Positions 33,381-43,195 of a stretch of DNA of 64,000 nt are shown here, one piece after another (positions within the stretch are counted from its first letter, which is position 1; each line of letters begins with the position of its first letter). The notes beneath the pieces are model-generated. The model made no database searches and had not been told where the DNA came from. It was given only the letters and a program-made list of their open reading frames with translations. The position numbers and the translations under genes are program-made. Source of the DNA: Actinomyces slackii (lineage in GTDB: Bacteria; Actinomycetota; Actinomycetes; Actinomycetales; Actinomycetaceae); contig NZ_LR134363.1 of NCBI RefSeq assembly GCF_900637295.1, positions 558,001 through 622,000 on the forward strand, in the 5' to 3' direction.

Positions 33381-33425
33381 AGTACCCCCTGGGGGTACTT
33401 GACCGTCATACCCCCGCGGGGTATG
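33381..33425 (+). promoter_or_regulatory. Two CsoR-type operators overlapping the csoR promoter
   Basis: AGTACCCCCTGGGGGTACT (33381-33399) is a perfect 19-bp palindrome. CATACCCC-CGC-GGGGTATG (33407-33425) is a second one. Both match the known TACCCCnnnnGGGGTA-type CsoR box. The second overlaps TATGGT (33422-33427), a probable -10, so CsoR should repress its own operon until copper binds. Confidence 0.85.
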
Positions 33426-33461
33426 GTCCCCATGCAGTCCGCAGACGTCGAGGAGGCTGGC

Positions 33462-33743
33462 ATGGCCGGATACAGCGGGACCAAGGAGGACCACCTGGGG
33501 CGGCTGCGCCGCATCGAGGGCCAGGTCCGCGGCATCTCCCGCATGGTGGAGGAGGATGTCTACTGCATCGACGTCCTGACCCAGATCGCCGCGGCCACCA
33601 AGGCCCTCCAGGCCGTGGGTCTGGGACTGCTCCAGGAGCATATGAGCCACTGCGTCCTCCACGCCGCCCAGACCGACCCCCAGGAGGGTCAGGACAAGAT
33701 CGACGAGGCCTACCGGGCCATCGCGCGACTCGTGCGCTCCTAA
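33462..33743 (+). CDS. csoR: Copper-sensing repressor, CsoR family
   Basis: 93 residues from ATG 33462 (MAGYSGTKEDHLGRL), which has GAGGAGG 5 nt upstream; an earlier in-frame ATG at 33432 is possible. All-helical DUF156 fold with RRIEGQVRGISRMVEEDVYC. The Cu(I) ligands Cys35, His60 and Cys64 (VYCID and QEHMSHCV) are present, which separates it from nickel and formaldehyde sensors. It begins a copper operon and has two operators in front. Confidence 0.92.
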   Translation: MAGYSGTKEDHLGRLRRIEGQVRGISRMVEEDVYCIDVLTQIAAATKALQAVGLGLLQEHMSHCVLHAAQTDPQEGQDKIDEAYRAIARLVRS

Positions 33744-33784
33744 GACCGCACCCATCTCACGAATCACCGACAAGGAGCAGTATC

Positions 33785-34054
33785 ATGGCCGACTTCACCG
33801 ACACCGGCATCGACCGCACCACCACGCTGAAGGTCTCAGGACTGACCTGCGGGCACTGCGTCGCCCACATCACCGAGGAGCTTGAGGCGATCGAGGGGGT
33901 CAAGAACGTCTCCATCCTGCTGAACAAGGAGGGGCAGTCCACCGTCACGGTGGTCTCCGACGTCCTGCTGACCGACTCCGCCCTGGCCCGGGCCATCGAC
34001 GAGGCCGGGGACTACACGCTGGACGCCGTCGAGCGCGACGAGCCGGTGGCCTGA
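33785..34054 (+). CDS. copZ: Copper chaperone, heavy-metal-associated domain (CopZ-like)
   Basis: 89 residues, ATG 33785 behind AAGGAG. One HMA domain with the metal-binding GLTCGHCV motif ([28 protein letters not shown]). It delivers Cu(I) to the ATPase encoded 8 nt downstream. The final 15 residues are acidic. Confidence 0.9.
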   Translation: MADFTDTGIDRTTTLKVSGLTCGHCVAHITEELEAIEGVKNVSILLNKEGQSTVTVVSDVLLTDSALARAIDEAGDYTLDAVERDEPVA

Positions 34055-34062
34055 GGATCCCC

Positions 34063-36579
34063 ATGAGCGGCGCCGATGCCAGGGTCGTCGACCTGACGGT
34101 GGGCGGGATGACCTGCGCGAGCTGCGTGGCTCGCGTGGAGAAGAGACTCTCCCGGCTCGATGGGGTTGAGGCCTCGGTCAATCTGGCCACCGAGTCCGCC
34201 CGCCTGGTGGTCAGCGCCCCGATCACCGACGCCGAGCTCATCGCCACGGTGGAGCGCGCCGGGTACACGGCCTCGGTGCTGGAGTCATCCGACCCGGCAA
34301 GCGCTGCCGCAGTCACAGCAGCCGCAGCCAGCACGGCAACAACGGCAGCCGCAGCAGTCGCGGCGGATGCCGAGCCGGATAAGGCCCGGCGGGCCGGCGG
34401 AGAGCAGGGCCCGCCAGCAGGGCCGCAATCCGCGGGAGCGGACCGCCGGATCGAGAATGCCGACCCCATCGCCGCCCAGGGGTCGACGGCGCAGATCGGG
34501 GCCTCCCATGCGGCACGGGCCGACGAGCTGCGCATGCGCCTGGCCTACTGCCTGACGCTCTCCGTGCCGGTGATGGCCATCTCCATGCTTCCGGCCCTCC
34601 AGTGGCCCGGCTGGCAGTGGGCGGTGGCGCTCATGGCGCTGCCGGTGGCCACCTGGGGGACCTGGCCCTTCCACCGCACGGCTCTGGCCGGGCTGCGCCA
34701 CGGCGCCCTGACCATGGACACCCTGGTGTCCCTGGGGGTGATCGCCTCGACCGCCTGGAGCCTGTGGGCCCTGATCCTGGGGGGCGCGGGTCAGGTCGGG
34801 ATGCGCATGTCCATGGAGCTGCTGCCCCGTGGGCAGGGCCACCACCCCCATATGTACTTCGAGTCGGCGGCCTGGATCACCACCTTCCTCCTGGCGGGCC
34901 GCTATGCCGAGGCCCGCGCCAAGCACCGCTCCGGGGATGCGCTGCGCGCCCTGCTGGAGCTGGGGGCCAAGGAGGTCACTCGGGTGCGCCCGGCTGACGC
35001 GGATGCGCCCGGGGGCAGGGTCGAGGAGCGCATCAGCATTGAGGACCTCATGGTCGGCGACCTGTTCGCGGTGCGCCCCGGGGAGAAGATCGCCACGGAC
35101 GGGGTGGTGGTCGAGGGGCGATCGGCCGTGGATGCCTCCATGCTGACCGGCGAGTCCGTGCCCGTGGATGTGGGCGTGGGCCAGGAGGTCACCGGCGCCA
35201 CGGTCAACACCTCCGGCGCCCTGCTGGTCCGGGCCACGGCCGTGGGGCGGGGCACGACCCTGGCCCGCATCGGCGCGATGGTGGTCCAGGCCCAGGCGGG
35301 CAAGGCCCCCATCCAGCGCCTGGCCGATCGCGTCTCCGGGGTCTTCGTGCCCGTGGTCCTGGTGATCTCCGCGCTGACCCTCATCGGCTGGCTGGCCGTC
35401 GGCGGCGGGGCGCAGGCGGCGGTGACAGCGGCGGTGGCGGTGCTGGTCATCGCCTGCCCCTGCGCCCTGGGCCTGGCCACGCCGACGGCGCTCCTGGTGG
35501 GCACGGGCCGGGCCGCCCAACTGGGGGCCGTCATCAAGGGCCCCGAGATCCTGGAGTCCACGCGGGCCCTGGACACGATGGTGCTGGACAAGACCGGCAC
35601 GGTGACGACGGCGCAGATGAGTCTCGACGCCGCCGCCAGCGCCGGGATCGAGCCCGTCGAGGCGGACTCGGGCAGCCGGGCCGTCCCGATCGCCGCCGAT
35701 CCGCTCATCCTGGCGGGGGCGCTTGAGGCCTCCAGTGAGCATCCGGTGGCGGCCGCCATCACGGCCGCGGCCCGCGAGCGCGTCGAGGCGATGGGGACCC
35801 AGCTGCCCGCCGTCGAGGACTTCGTCAACCATGAGGGCCGGGGCGTGAGCGGCCGGGTGAGCGCCGGCCACCATGCCCATGAGGTCGCGGTGGGCCGCGC
35901 ATCCTGGATCGCCGAGCGCGGTGCGGGGCTTGGCGAGCCCCTGGTCGCGGCGCTGGAGGGCGCCGAGTCCACGGGGGCGACGGCCGTCGTCGTCGCGGTG
36001 GATGGTGAGCCCGCCGCCGTGCTGGCGGTGCGCGACACCGTCCGCGACTCCTCGGCTGCCGCGATCGCCGCGCTGCGGGACCTGGGGATCCGCCCGATCC
36101 TGCTGACGGGGGACAATGCGCGCGCCGCCGGCCATGTGGCGGCCCAGATCGGGATCGACCCGGGCGATGTGCGCGCCGGGGTGATGCCGGGGGCCAAGCG
36201 CGACGTCGTCGCCGAGCTCCAGGGCCGCGGCGCGGTGGTGGGCATGGTGGGCGACGGCGTCAATGATGCGGCCGCCCTGGCTCAGGCCGGGATGCAGGGG
36301 CTGGGCCTGGCGATGGGGTCGGGCACGGATGTGGCCATCGAGGCCGCCGATATCACCCTGGTGCGCGCGGATCTGGAGGCGGCGGTCTCCGCCGTGCGGG
36401 TGAGCCGGGCGACGCTGCGCGTCATCAAGCAGAACCTGTTCTGGGCCTTCGCCTACAACGTGGCCGCGATCCCCCTGGCGGTCGCGGGCCTGCTCAACCC
36501 CATGATCGCGGGGGCCGCCATGGCCGCCTCCAGCCTCATCGTGGTGAGCAACTCCCTGCGCCTGCGCCGCGCGGGCTGA
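34063..36579 (+). CDS. copA: Copper-exporting P1B-type ATPase
   Basis: 838 residues. An N-terminal HMA domain ([16 protein letters not shown]) is joined by an Ala-rich linker of about 65 residues to the membrane part. Diagnostic motifs: TGESVPVDV, the transmembrane CPC in [15 protein letters not shown], the phosphorylated Asp in [19 protein letters not shown] (HP motif) and [13 protein letters not shown]. The last helices end [21 protein letters not shown] and [17 protein letters not shown], typical of Cu(I) ATPases. Third gene of the CsoR-controlled operon; a 19-bp hairpin lies about 150 nt downstream. Confidence 0.95.
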   Translation: MSGADARVVDLTVGGMTCASCVARVEKRLSRLDGVEASVNLATESARLVVSAPITDAELIATVERAGYTASVLESSDPASAAAVTAAAASTATTAAAAVAADAEPDKARRAGGEQGPPAGPQSAGADRRIENADPIAAQGSTAQIGASHAARADELRMRLAYCLTLSVPVMAISMLPALQWPGWQWAVALMALPVATWGTWPFHRTALAGLRHGALTMDTLVSLGVIASTAWSLWALILGGAGQVGMRMSMELLPRGQGHHPHMYFESAAWITTFLLAGRYAEARAKHRSGDALRALLELGAKEVTRVRPADADAPGGRVEERISIEDLMVGDLFAVRPGEKIATDGVVVEGRSAVDASMLTGESVPVDVGVGQEVTGATVNTSGALLVRATAVGRGTTLARIGAMVVQAQAGKAPIQRLADRVSGVFVPVVLVISALTLIGWLAVGGGAQAAVTAAVAVLVIACPCALGLATPTALLVGTGRAAQLGAVIKGPEILESTRALDTMVLDKTGTVTTAQMSLDAAASAGIEPVEADSGSRAVPIAADPLILAGALEASSEHPVAAAITAAARERVEAMGTQLPAVEDFVNHEGRGVSGRVSAGHHAHEVAVGRASWIAERGAGLGEPLVAALEGAESTGATAVVVAVDGEPAAVLAVRDTVRDSSAAAIAALRDLGIRPILLTGDNARAAGHVAAQIGIDPGDVRAGVMPGAKRDVVAELQGRGAVVGMVGDGVNDAAALAQAGMQGLGLAMGSGTDVAIEAADITLVRADLEAAVSAVRVSRATLRVIKQNLFWAFAYNVAAIPLAVAGLLNPMIAGAAMAASSLIVVSNSLRLRRAG

Positions 36580-36725
36580 GGCTGTTCATCGTGGGCCTGC
36601 CCGAGGGTGCGGGGCGCGTGGATGCCGCCCAGGAGCCGTTGGTCTCCCCCGAGGGTCGGGACCAGGCCAGCCCCGCCCAGCGCCCGGGAGCCGAGCTGCG
36701 CACCGGTCTGCTGCGCTGTGGGGAG

Positions 36726-36769
36726 CATGATGCGGAGGGCTGCCTTGTGGGGCAGCCCTCCGCATCATG
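36726..36769. terminator. Perfect 19-bp hairpin between convergent genes
   Basis: 36726-36744 is exactly complementary to 36751-36769 (CATGATGCGGAGGGCTGCC and complement), loop TTGTGG. Likely a two-way terminator for copA and the surface-protein gene. Confidence 0.82.
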
Positions 36770-36803
36770 TCATGGCGCGCGTCTCAGTGCCTCTGAGGCG
36801 GTC

Positions 36804-38453
36804 TCAGTTCCGCCGGCGGGAGTGGGCCCGCAGCAGCGCCAGGCCTACCAGGACGGTCCCACTGCCCAGGAGGGCGGGAACAACGGGGCTGGTTCCGGTG
36901 CGCGCCAGTGCCGGGCGGTCCTTGGCGCTACCGCTGCCCGCTGAGGGCGCACCAGCACTCGCCGAGCCGGCGGGCGCAGGAGCCGACGACGGTGCCGTCG
37001 CATTCCCATCCGCCGAGGGGCTGGGCGCGGGAGCGGGGGCCTGCGTGGTGGCCGAGGGAATGGGCTCCGGGTTGGGGGCCTGCGTGGTAGCTGACGGGTT
37101 CGGCTCCGGGCTGGGGGCCTCGGTGGTGGCCGTGGCGGTGGGCTCCGGGCTGGGCTCGGGGCTGGGGGCCTCGGTGGTGGCCGTGGCGGTGGGCTCCGGG
37201 TTGGGTTCCGGGCTCGGGGCCTGCGTGGCCGTAGGGCTGGGCTCGGGGCTGGGGGCCTCGGTGGTGGCCGTGGCGGTGGGCTCCGGGCTGGGCTCGGGGG
37301 CGGGAACGGGCGTGTAGGTGTTCTCGATCTCGGCGCGGGCCGTGGCGCCCGCCGTGATCGTCACCGTGGCCTGGCCGAGCTCGGAGAGCGTGTAGCCCTC
37401 GATCTCGGTTCCCTCGCGCTGCTCGACGATCGTGCACGTGGTGTCCTTCGGCAGTGAGAACCCGGCGTTGACGGGCTGCCCGTCCGCGCGGACCCTCATC
37501 GAGCCCGAGGTCTCGTCAGGGTCGGTGCACGTGTAGGTGAACACGAACTCCCGATCACCCGCATCAGCCCCCGTCACCGTCTTGACCACGGCGAAGTCAC
37601 CGCGAAGCTCGGCATAGTGGTTATTCACCGTCACAGTCGGGTTCCCCCCATCACCGCGCGTCGCCCTCACCGTCGGCGGCTCACTGGTCGACGCGCCACC
37701 ATTGACCGAATAGGACGTCGTCAGAGCAGCACCTTGGACCGAGGCGTCCTCCTCCGTAATGACGCAGTCACTCTCAACAACCGTCGTCTTCACCGACTCC
37801 CCGGCCTTGACCTCGACCACGCCGTCCATCACCGCACCACCATCGGTTGTGCACGAGTAACCAACCCGATAGGTCTTGTCCCGCACCGACTCAAGGTCAT
37901 CGCCGGACACCACCTTCGACACCGTGAAATCACCCCACACCACATCATACCAGAGATACAGCCTAGAAATAATTGACGGATCCGAGGTCAGATACTTGGT
38001 TGCAATCGGTGGCTCCATGTATTCAAACGTGAATCCAGGTACGTGCACATCCTTTTCATCGACGATTCGGAATCTACAGTAGTCGTTCACATCGCTGCGC
38101 GAGGGGAAATCGAGGCGAGTTTCTTCGCGGTTCTTCACCGTCACCTTTCCCTCCGCGAAAGGGCCTTCGTCCTCTTTGCCACTTTCGTAACACTCGTACG
38201 CGAATGTGGAGGTTGGGTTGGAGCCAACGAATGCTGTCGCTGAGATCTCATTGGTGTCACCGGTAGCCAAATAAACGACACGCAAGTTGAGACCCACCCA
38301 GTCCTGGGCGGTGGCCGGCGGGCGCCCCGCAGGGATGAGAACCGCGACGACCAGGAGCGCAGCGACGAGCAGCGCGCCACGGCGGCGCGAACCACCGCTC
38401 CGGTCCCGGCCACGGTGTGCGCGCCCTGTGATGAATGCGGGCAGACCTCGCAT
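36804..38453 (-). CDS. Cell-wall-anchored surface protein (LPxTG-like, DUF5979-type repeats)
   Basis: 549 residues from ATG 38453 behind GGAG. Signal peptide with RRRGALLVAALLVVAVLIPA. The body has at least two related beta domains: VVWGDFTVSKVVSGDDLESVRDKTYRVGYSCT... and LRGDFAVVKTVTGADAGDREFVFTYTCT..., each with paired Cys (DCVITEED, TCTIVEQR), like DUF5979. A Pro/Glu/Thr stalk follows, with PEPSPEPTATATTEA units. The C-terminus has the sorting-type signal LARTG, a hydrophobic stretch and RRRN. LARTG departs from LPxTG at the Pro. The first 130 mature residues use A/T-rich codons, unlike the stalk. Confidence 0.8.
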   Translation of the reverse strand: MRGLPAFITGRAHRGRDRSGGSRRRGALLVAALLVVAVLIPAGRPPATAQDWVGLNLRVVYLATGDTNEISATAFVGSNPTSTFAYECYESGKEDEGPFAEGKVTVKNREETRLDFPSRSDVNDYCRFRIVDEKDVHVPGFTFEYMEPPIATKYLTSDPSIISRLYLWYDVVWGDFTVSKVVSGDDLESVRDKTYRVGYSCTTDGGAVMDGVVEVKAGESVKTTVVESDCVITEEDASVQGAALTTSYSVNGGASTSEPPTVRATRGDGGNPTVTVNNHYAELRGDFAVVKTVTGADAGDREFVFTYTCTDPDETSGSMRVRADGQPVNAGFSLPKDTTCTIVEQREGTEIEGYTLSELGQATVTITAGATARAEIENTYTPVPAPEPSPEPTATATTEAPSPEPSPTATQAPSPEPNPEPTATATTEAPSPEPSPEPTATATTEAPSPEPNPSATTQAPNPEPIPSATTQAPAPAPSPSADGNATAPSSAPAPAGSASAGAPSAGSGSAKDRPALARTGTSPVVPALLGSGTVLVGLALLRAHSRRRN

Positions 38454-38971
38454 CGATGCTCCATTCAACAAGCCAACAACAAAGCAACGCCGCATCGCGC
38501 ACGCAGCCACGAGGCGCTGGCGCAGGGAGTCGCAGCGCGCCGGGGAAGCACGCCACCAACCAGGCTACCCACCAATCCCCATCCCGCACACCGCCCCCGG
38601 GTCACGAATCAGACGCAAAACGGTCACATCTCTCAAACACCCTCTCCCATGTTGGCCACCCAATAGTTCAGAACACCCGAACGATTGGATTATCGCCGAG
38701 CTCTGAGCATGAAAACACCGCGACGTCCGAAGCCTCACCCGGCGCCCACAACACATACGAACTCAGGGATTCAGCCCTGGGATATGCGACGTTCGCTCCG
38801 ACTTGGTATCAGGTGGTGAAAGCAACGAGGAGGCAGCCTGGCCAACACAAAACACTGCCCGAAAATCATCCCGTACTCCAGTGGTGCGCCATTGCTTGGC
38901 GGCACCAGGAGCAGCATGCGGGGGGCCGGGCAGTGCGCCCGCCCCCCCCCGCACTGCGGTGGGACCGCGTG
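38454..38971. other. Intergenic region with lower GC
   Basis: About 520 bp holding the promoter region of the surface-protein gene and, at the far end, the terminator of the esterase gene. No gene recognised. Confidence 0.55.
38930..38957 (-). terminator. Hairpin after the esterase gene
   Basis: GCAGTGCG (38930-38937) pairs with CGCACTGC (38950-38957) around a C-rich loop on the plus strand; 15 nt after the esterase stop. No T-run. Confidence 0.5.
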
Positions 38972-39943
38972 TCAGCCGGCCTTGATGAGGTAGTCGATCA
39001 CTCCGTCAATGTCCTGCTGCAGGCGCTCCCTGCGCACGAAGTGCCCATCGGGCTCCTCGTAGCGCTCATGGGGGATTCCCGCGGCCTCCAGCGCCCCGCC
39101 GAACTCGCGCTGGGTGGCCAGAACGACGGCCTCCTGGTCCAGCGGTGCAGTGCCGGCGACGAGGAAGATGCGTTTGCCCCGGTAACTCTCGATGCGCTCC
39201 ATGGGGTTGTCGGCGCTGACACGAGCCTCATCCCAGGGAACCCCGTAGACGGTGCCGCCCAGGAGCTCGGCCATAGACGTGGTGTTGGCCCAGTCGGTGA
39301 CCACGTGCCCCCAATCGCCGCGAAGATTGGCGGGTCCCGAGTGGCTGCTTACCGAGGCGAAGTGGCCGTAGTACTTCGCGGTGTACTTCAGCGCCCCGAA
39401 GCCGCCCATGGAGAACCCGGACACCGCCCTGCCCCCGGCCTCGGGGATGGTGCTGAGGTTGGCATCGATCCAGGGGATGAGCTCATCCATGTGGAAGCTC
39501 TCCCAGTTGCGCATCCCCGCATTCGAGGTCACGGGGTTGGAGTACCAGCCCGCGATCCCGCCGTCGGGCATGACCACGATGAGATCGCGCCCTGCGGTGA
39601 GACCCTCGATGTCGTCCTCCTTGAACTTCTGGAAGTTCTGCCCGCCTCCGTGCAACAGGTAGAGCACGGGGTAGCGCCGAGCGGGGTCATAGCCGTCCGG
39701 GAGGAGCACGTTGACGCTGGGATTCCAGTCGATGGACGGGGTTGAGGCCAGGACGTACCGCATACGGCCATGAGTCCTGTCGTCGATGGCCTCCATCCCC
39801 GCGGCGTGGGCGGGTGCGGCACCGACCAGGCTCCCGCCGACACCCGCAACCGATGCCGTGGCCAGAACGGCGGAGCCTTTGAGCATGCTGCGGCGGTCTA
39901 TCCGGATTCGGGTTGGTTGGCTGTGCTTGGTGCTCTGGGGCAT
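38972..39943 (-). CDS. Tat-exported alpha/beta-hydrolase esterase (PF00756-like)
   Basis: 323 residues from ATG 39943 behind AAGGAGG. A twin-arginine signal (IDRRSMLKGSAVLATASVAG) is cleaved near APAHA. The mature enzyme has VLYLLHGGGQNFQKF, the nucleophile Ser178 in SGFSMGGFGALK, and a late DGHFVRRERL His. This is the esterase-D / mycolyltransferase-like fold (ESTHER A85-type), used for acyl transfer or ester hydrolysis outside the cell. Substrate unknown. Confidence 0.85.
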   Translation of the reverse strand: MPQSTKHSQPTRIRIDRRSMLKGSAVLATASVAGVGGSLVGAAPAHAAGMEAIDDRTHGRMRYVLASTPSIDWNPSVNVLLPDGYDPARRYPVLYLLHGGGQNFQKFKEDDIEGLTAGRDLIVVMPDGGIAGWYSNPVTSNAGMRNWESFHMDELIPWIDANLSTIPEAGGRAVSGFSMGGFGALKYTAKYYGHFASVSSHSGPANLRGDWGHVVTDWANTTSMAELLGGTVYGVPWDEARVSADNPMERIESYRGKRIFLVAGTAPLDQEAVVLATQREFGGALEAAGIPHERYEEPDGHFVRRERLQQDIDGVIDYLIKAG

Positions 39944-40302
39944 GGCGCCTCCTTGTGTGTGGCTCGCAGCGGGGCAGCTGAGCATGCCCCGCATTGGACT
40001 CATTCCACTGCACTGGATCGCATCCAGTCAGGAACAACGGTTCTGAGCGATATTGATCCAGTTCTCGTGGAACGCGTCATGGACGCTACCCCATGGAATA
40101 TTCTCGGTGCAACCCGTGAGTCAAACGTCCTCTGGCCTGCGCATACCGCGCCCCGGCGCCGGGCCCGCTCGTGAGATCTGAGCCCCATGGGGCAGTCTCC
40201 CCATACCGGCCCCTGGCCCGACAGGGGGCGATCTGCCCATCGCAGGCGCTCCAGCCCTGCGGGCTCGTACCGCCACATGATGAGCGCTGGCAGGTCCGCT
40301 CG

Positions 40303-40308
40303 TAGAAT
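40303..40308 (+). promoter_or_regulatory. -10 box, leaderless
   Basis: TAGAAT followed by 7 nt and ATG 40316. Confidence 0.55.
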
Positions 40309-40315
40309 CTGGCTC

Positions 40316-43060
40316 ATGACCGATCTGTCCCACGGCGCCGGCACGCGCCAGGATCCGCCCGTGGCAGCGACTCCCTCCACGTCCCCGGTCGGCATTCCAG
40401 CGATCGGCGTGACCACCGCCGTCGAGCCCTCCCCCACCCCTCAGCCCGCCTCGCCCCGCTCCACGGCGCTCCTGGTGGATGTGCCCACCCGCCGCCTGCG
40501 GCGCACCGAGGACCTGCTCGACCTGACCCTGACGATCCTGGGGATCGGCGCCGTCCTCATCCTGGCGATCTACGCCCGTGAGACCACCACCGGGGTGACG
40601 GAGGATGTCCAGAACGTGCTGGCCTCCGTCCTGCGCCAGATCGTGGTCTTCCCCTTGCAGGCCATTGAGGGCCTGGTCGCCTTCATCATCCCCCTGGCGG
40701 TCCTGCTGGATCGCCTCCTGCGCCGCTCGTGGCGCTCCACCGGTGAGGCGGCCCTGGCCGGCATCGCCGGCTACTTCCTCACCCAGATGAGCGTGGCCGC
40801 GATCGCGATGTGGGCGCCCCAGACTCTCATCGCGGGGCTGACCGTCACCCCCTCGGGCAAAGCGCAGGTGGGCATCTCGGCGGTTCTAGCAGCCCTGGCC
40901 GGGCTGCTCACCGGGGCCGGTGACCGCCATGGCTCCACCGTGGTGCGCACCGGCTGGGGAGCGCTGTGGGTGGTCATCGGCCTGGCGGTGCTGCGCAGCG
41001 CGCTGACCCTTCCCGGCGCCATCCTCTCCGTGCTGCTGGGCCGCCTCATCGGACTGGTGGCGCGATACATCTTCGGAGTCGAGGATCGCCGGGCCCACGG
41101 CATCACCCTCATCAGGGCGCTGCGCCGGGCCGGGATCGACGCCGAGCGCGTCGTGCGCATGGACCGCGCCGATGCCAGCGCGTGGATGGTGACCACCACG
41201 GCCCCCCTGGGCTACACCGTGCAGGTCCGCGAGAGCCCGCTGACGGCGCCCCTGCCCGACCAGGACGATGAGCGGCAGATCGGGGAGGATTCCCCGGGTG
41301 ACCAGGAGCCGCAGGAGCCGGCCAACACGATCACCCCGGCCAGCGACGTCGACCTGGGCTCGGTTCTCCAGGAGGCTTCGAACTCTGCCCTGTCCCATGG
41401 GCGCGCCTCGGTTCACCGCATGTACGCCGTCTGGGACGCCGCCGGGCAGCGGCGCGACGTCACCGTTCTGGACGCCGACCGGCAGGTGGCCGGATTCCTC
41501 AGCACCGTCTGGGACCAGCTCCGGATCAAGGGGCTGTCCCCCGGGCGTGATCTGTCCCTGCGGTCCGCCGCCGAGCGCGCCGCGCTGATGACCCTGGAGG
41601 CCCGCCGCGCCGGCGTGCGCACCCCCGGCCTGCTGGGAATGGCCGAGGCTGAGGAGTCCGTGCTGCTGGTCACCGAGCATGTGGTGGGGGCCCAGTCCAT
41701 CCGCGAGCTGGGCGAGCAGGTCAGCGACCGGGCCCTGGGCCAGCTGTGGGACCAGCTGCGCCGCGCCCACTCCGCGGGGCTGGCGCACGGATCGATCGAC
41801 GCCTCCAGCGTCGTCGTCGACGCCGCTGACCGAGTCTGGCTGCTGGACTGGGACTCCGGGGCGACGATCTCCTCGGAGCTGTCACGGCGCGTGGACCTGG
41901 CCCAGGCCCTGGCACTGACGGCGCTGACCGCCGGGGTCGACCGCGCGATTCGTGCGGCCTCGCGCTCGCTGAGCACCCAGCAGCTGGCCTCGATCGCCCC
42001 CATGCTCCAGCGGGTGGTCCTGCCCCATGAGACCCGCGAGACCCTGGGCTGGCGCGGCGCCAACCGGCAGGTCCTCCAGGATCTGCGCGACGCGCTGGTG
42101 GCCCTGACGCCCACGGCTCACGCCGAGCCCGCCCGGCTCAACCGCTTCTCGGCGCGCACGGTCATCATGGCGGTGGTGGCCCTGGTGGCGATCTGGACGG
42201 TGCTGGCGCAGCTGAACTTCGAGCAGGTGGCGCAGGCCGTGTCGGCGGCCAATGTCTGGTGGATGCTGGGGGCGCTGGCCTTCTCCCTGGCCACCTATGT
42301 GGGGGCCGGTCTGACGCTGGTGGCCTTCAGCCCTGAGAGGCTCTCGGTGTGGAAGTCCACCGAGGTGCACCTGGCCAGCTCCGTGGTGGCCCTGGTGGCG
42401 CCCGCCGGGGTGGGCGGCGCGGCGATCAACCTGCGCTTCCTCAACCGCAAGGGCGTGCCGACGGCGACCGGGGTGGCCACGGTCGCGCTGGTCCAGGTGG
42501 TGCAGTTCGCCGTGACCGTCCTGCTGCTCATCATCCTGGCGGCCACAACCGGCCAGTCCACCGGCCTGACCCTGCCCTCGGGATGGGTGCTGGTGGCCGC
42601 CGGCGCCCTGGTGCTGCTGGTGGCCGGGGCTCTGCTGGTGCCCTCGGCCCGCACCTGGGTGTGGGCCAAGGTCGAGCCGACCTACCGTCAGGTGCTGCCC
42701 CGACTGCTGTGGGTGGTGTCCAATCCTGTGCGGCTGGCCGCCGGGGTGGGCGGCGCGGTAATGCTGACGCTCAGCTATGTGCTTGCCTTCAGCGCCAGCC
42801 TGTGGGCCTTCGGTTACACCCTGTCCTTCTCGGTGCTGGCCATCACCTACCTGGCCTCCAACACGGTGGGCTCCGTGGTGCCCTCCCCCGGCGGCATCGG
42901 GCCGGTGGAACTGGCCCTGACCGCCGGGCTCGTGACCGCAGGGATCCCCTCCGGCGTGGCCCTGTCCACCGCCCTGGTCTACCGCCTGGTCACCTTCTGG
43001 ATCCCCATCCCCGTGGGCTGGCTGAGCCTCCAGCGCCTCCAAAAGCTCGGGGATCTGTAG
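40316..43060 (+). CDS. Membrane fusion: kinase-like domain + lysylphosphatidylglycerol-synthase TM (UPF0104) domain
   Basis: 914 residues. N-terminal transmembrane region (about 65-260: LTLTILGIGAVLILAIY, AIEGLVAFIIPLAVLL and more). A soluble part at about 370-600 looks like a degenerate aminoglycoside-kinase-type fold (LSPGRDLSLRSAAERAALMTLEARRAGVRTPGLLG, LAHGSIDASSVVVDAADRVWLLDWDSG). The C-terminal 270 residues have the MprF/AglD-type membrane domain (VVALVAPAGVGGAAINLRFLNRKGV, ASNTVGSVVPSPGGIGPVELALTAGL). The GNAT-type aminoacyl-transferase part of MprF is absent. Likely a lipid-handling or envelope protein; reaction unknown. Leaderless start. Confidence 0.78.
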   Translation: MTDLSHGAGTRQDPPVAATPSTSPVGIPAIGVTTAVEPSPTPQPASPRSTALLVDVPTRRLRRTEDLLDLTLTILGIGAVLILAIYARETTTGVTEDVQNVLASVLRQIVVFPLQAIEGLVAFIIPLAVLLDRLLRRSWRSTGEAALAGIAGYFLTQMSVAAIAMWAPQTLIAGLTVTPSGKAQVGISAVLAALAGLLTGAGDRHGSTVVRTGWGALWVVIGLAVLRSALTLPGAILSVLLGRLIGLVARYIFGVEDRRAHGITLIRALRRAGIDAERVVRMDRADASAWMVTTTAPLGYTVQVRESPLTAPLPDQDDERQIGEDSPGDQEPQEPANTITPASDVDLGSVLQEASNSALSHGRASVHRMYAVWDAAGQRRDVTVLDADRQVAGFLSTVWDQLRIKGLSPGRDLSLRSAAERAALMTLEARRAGVRTPGLLGMAEAEESVLLVTEHVVGAQSIRELGEQVSDRALGQLWDQLRRAHSAGLAHGSIDASSVVVDAADRVWLLDWDSGATISSELSRRVDLAQALALTALTAGVDRAIRAASRSLSTQQLASIAPMLQRVVLPHETRETLGWRGANRQVLQDLRDALVALTPTAHAEPARLNRFSARTVIMAVVALVAIWTVLAQLNFEQVAQAVSAANVWWMLGALAFSLATYVGAGLTLVAFSPERLSVWKSTEVHLASSVVALVAPAGVGGAAINLRFLNRKGVPTATGVATVALVQVVQFAVTVLLLIILAATTGQSTGLTLPSGWVLVAAGALVLLVAGALLVPSARTWVWAKVEPTYRQVLPRLLWVVSNPVRLAAGVGGAVMLTLSYVLAFSASLWAFGYTLSFSVLAITYLASNTVGSVVPSPGGIGPVELALTAGLVTAGIPSGVALSTALVYRLVTFWIPIPVGWLSLQRLQKLGDL

Positions 43061-43195
43061 AGCGGGTCAGCATGGCGGGCCTGTGTGTCCGCGGCGACCG
43101 TCGTTAGGCGGCCAAGCGGTTCAGTGCCCAACGGCAACTACGTCATGACCTGGGTGGACGCGCTTGGGTTGTGCGGCCGCAGAGCTGACATGGGG

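Noticed and set aside
34285-36135. 616-codon minus-strand frame opposite copA
   Set aside because: Shadow of copA; no domain or start signal.
38043-39745. Plus-strand frames across the surface-protein promoter and esterase
   Set aside because: They run antisense to the esterase and through low-GC intergenic DNA without start signals.
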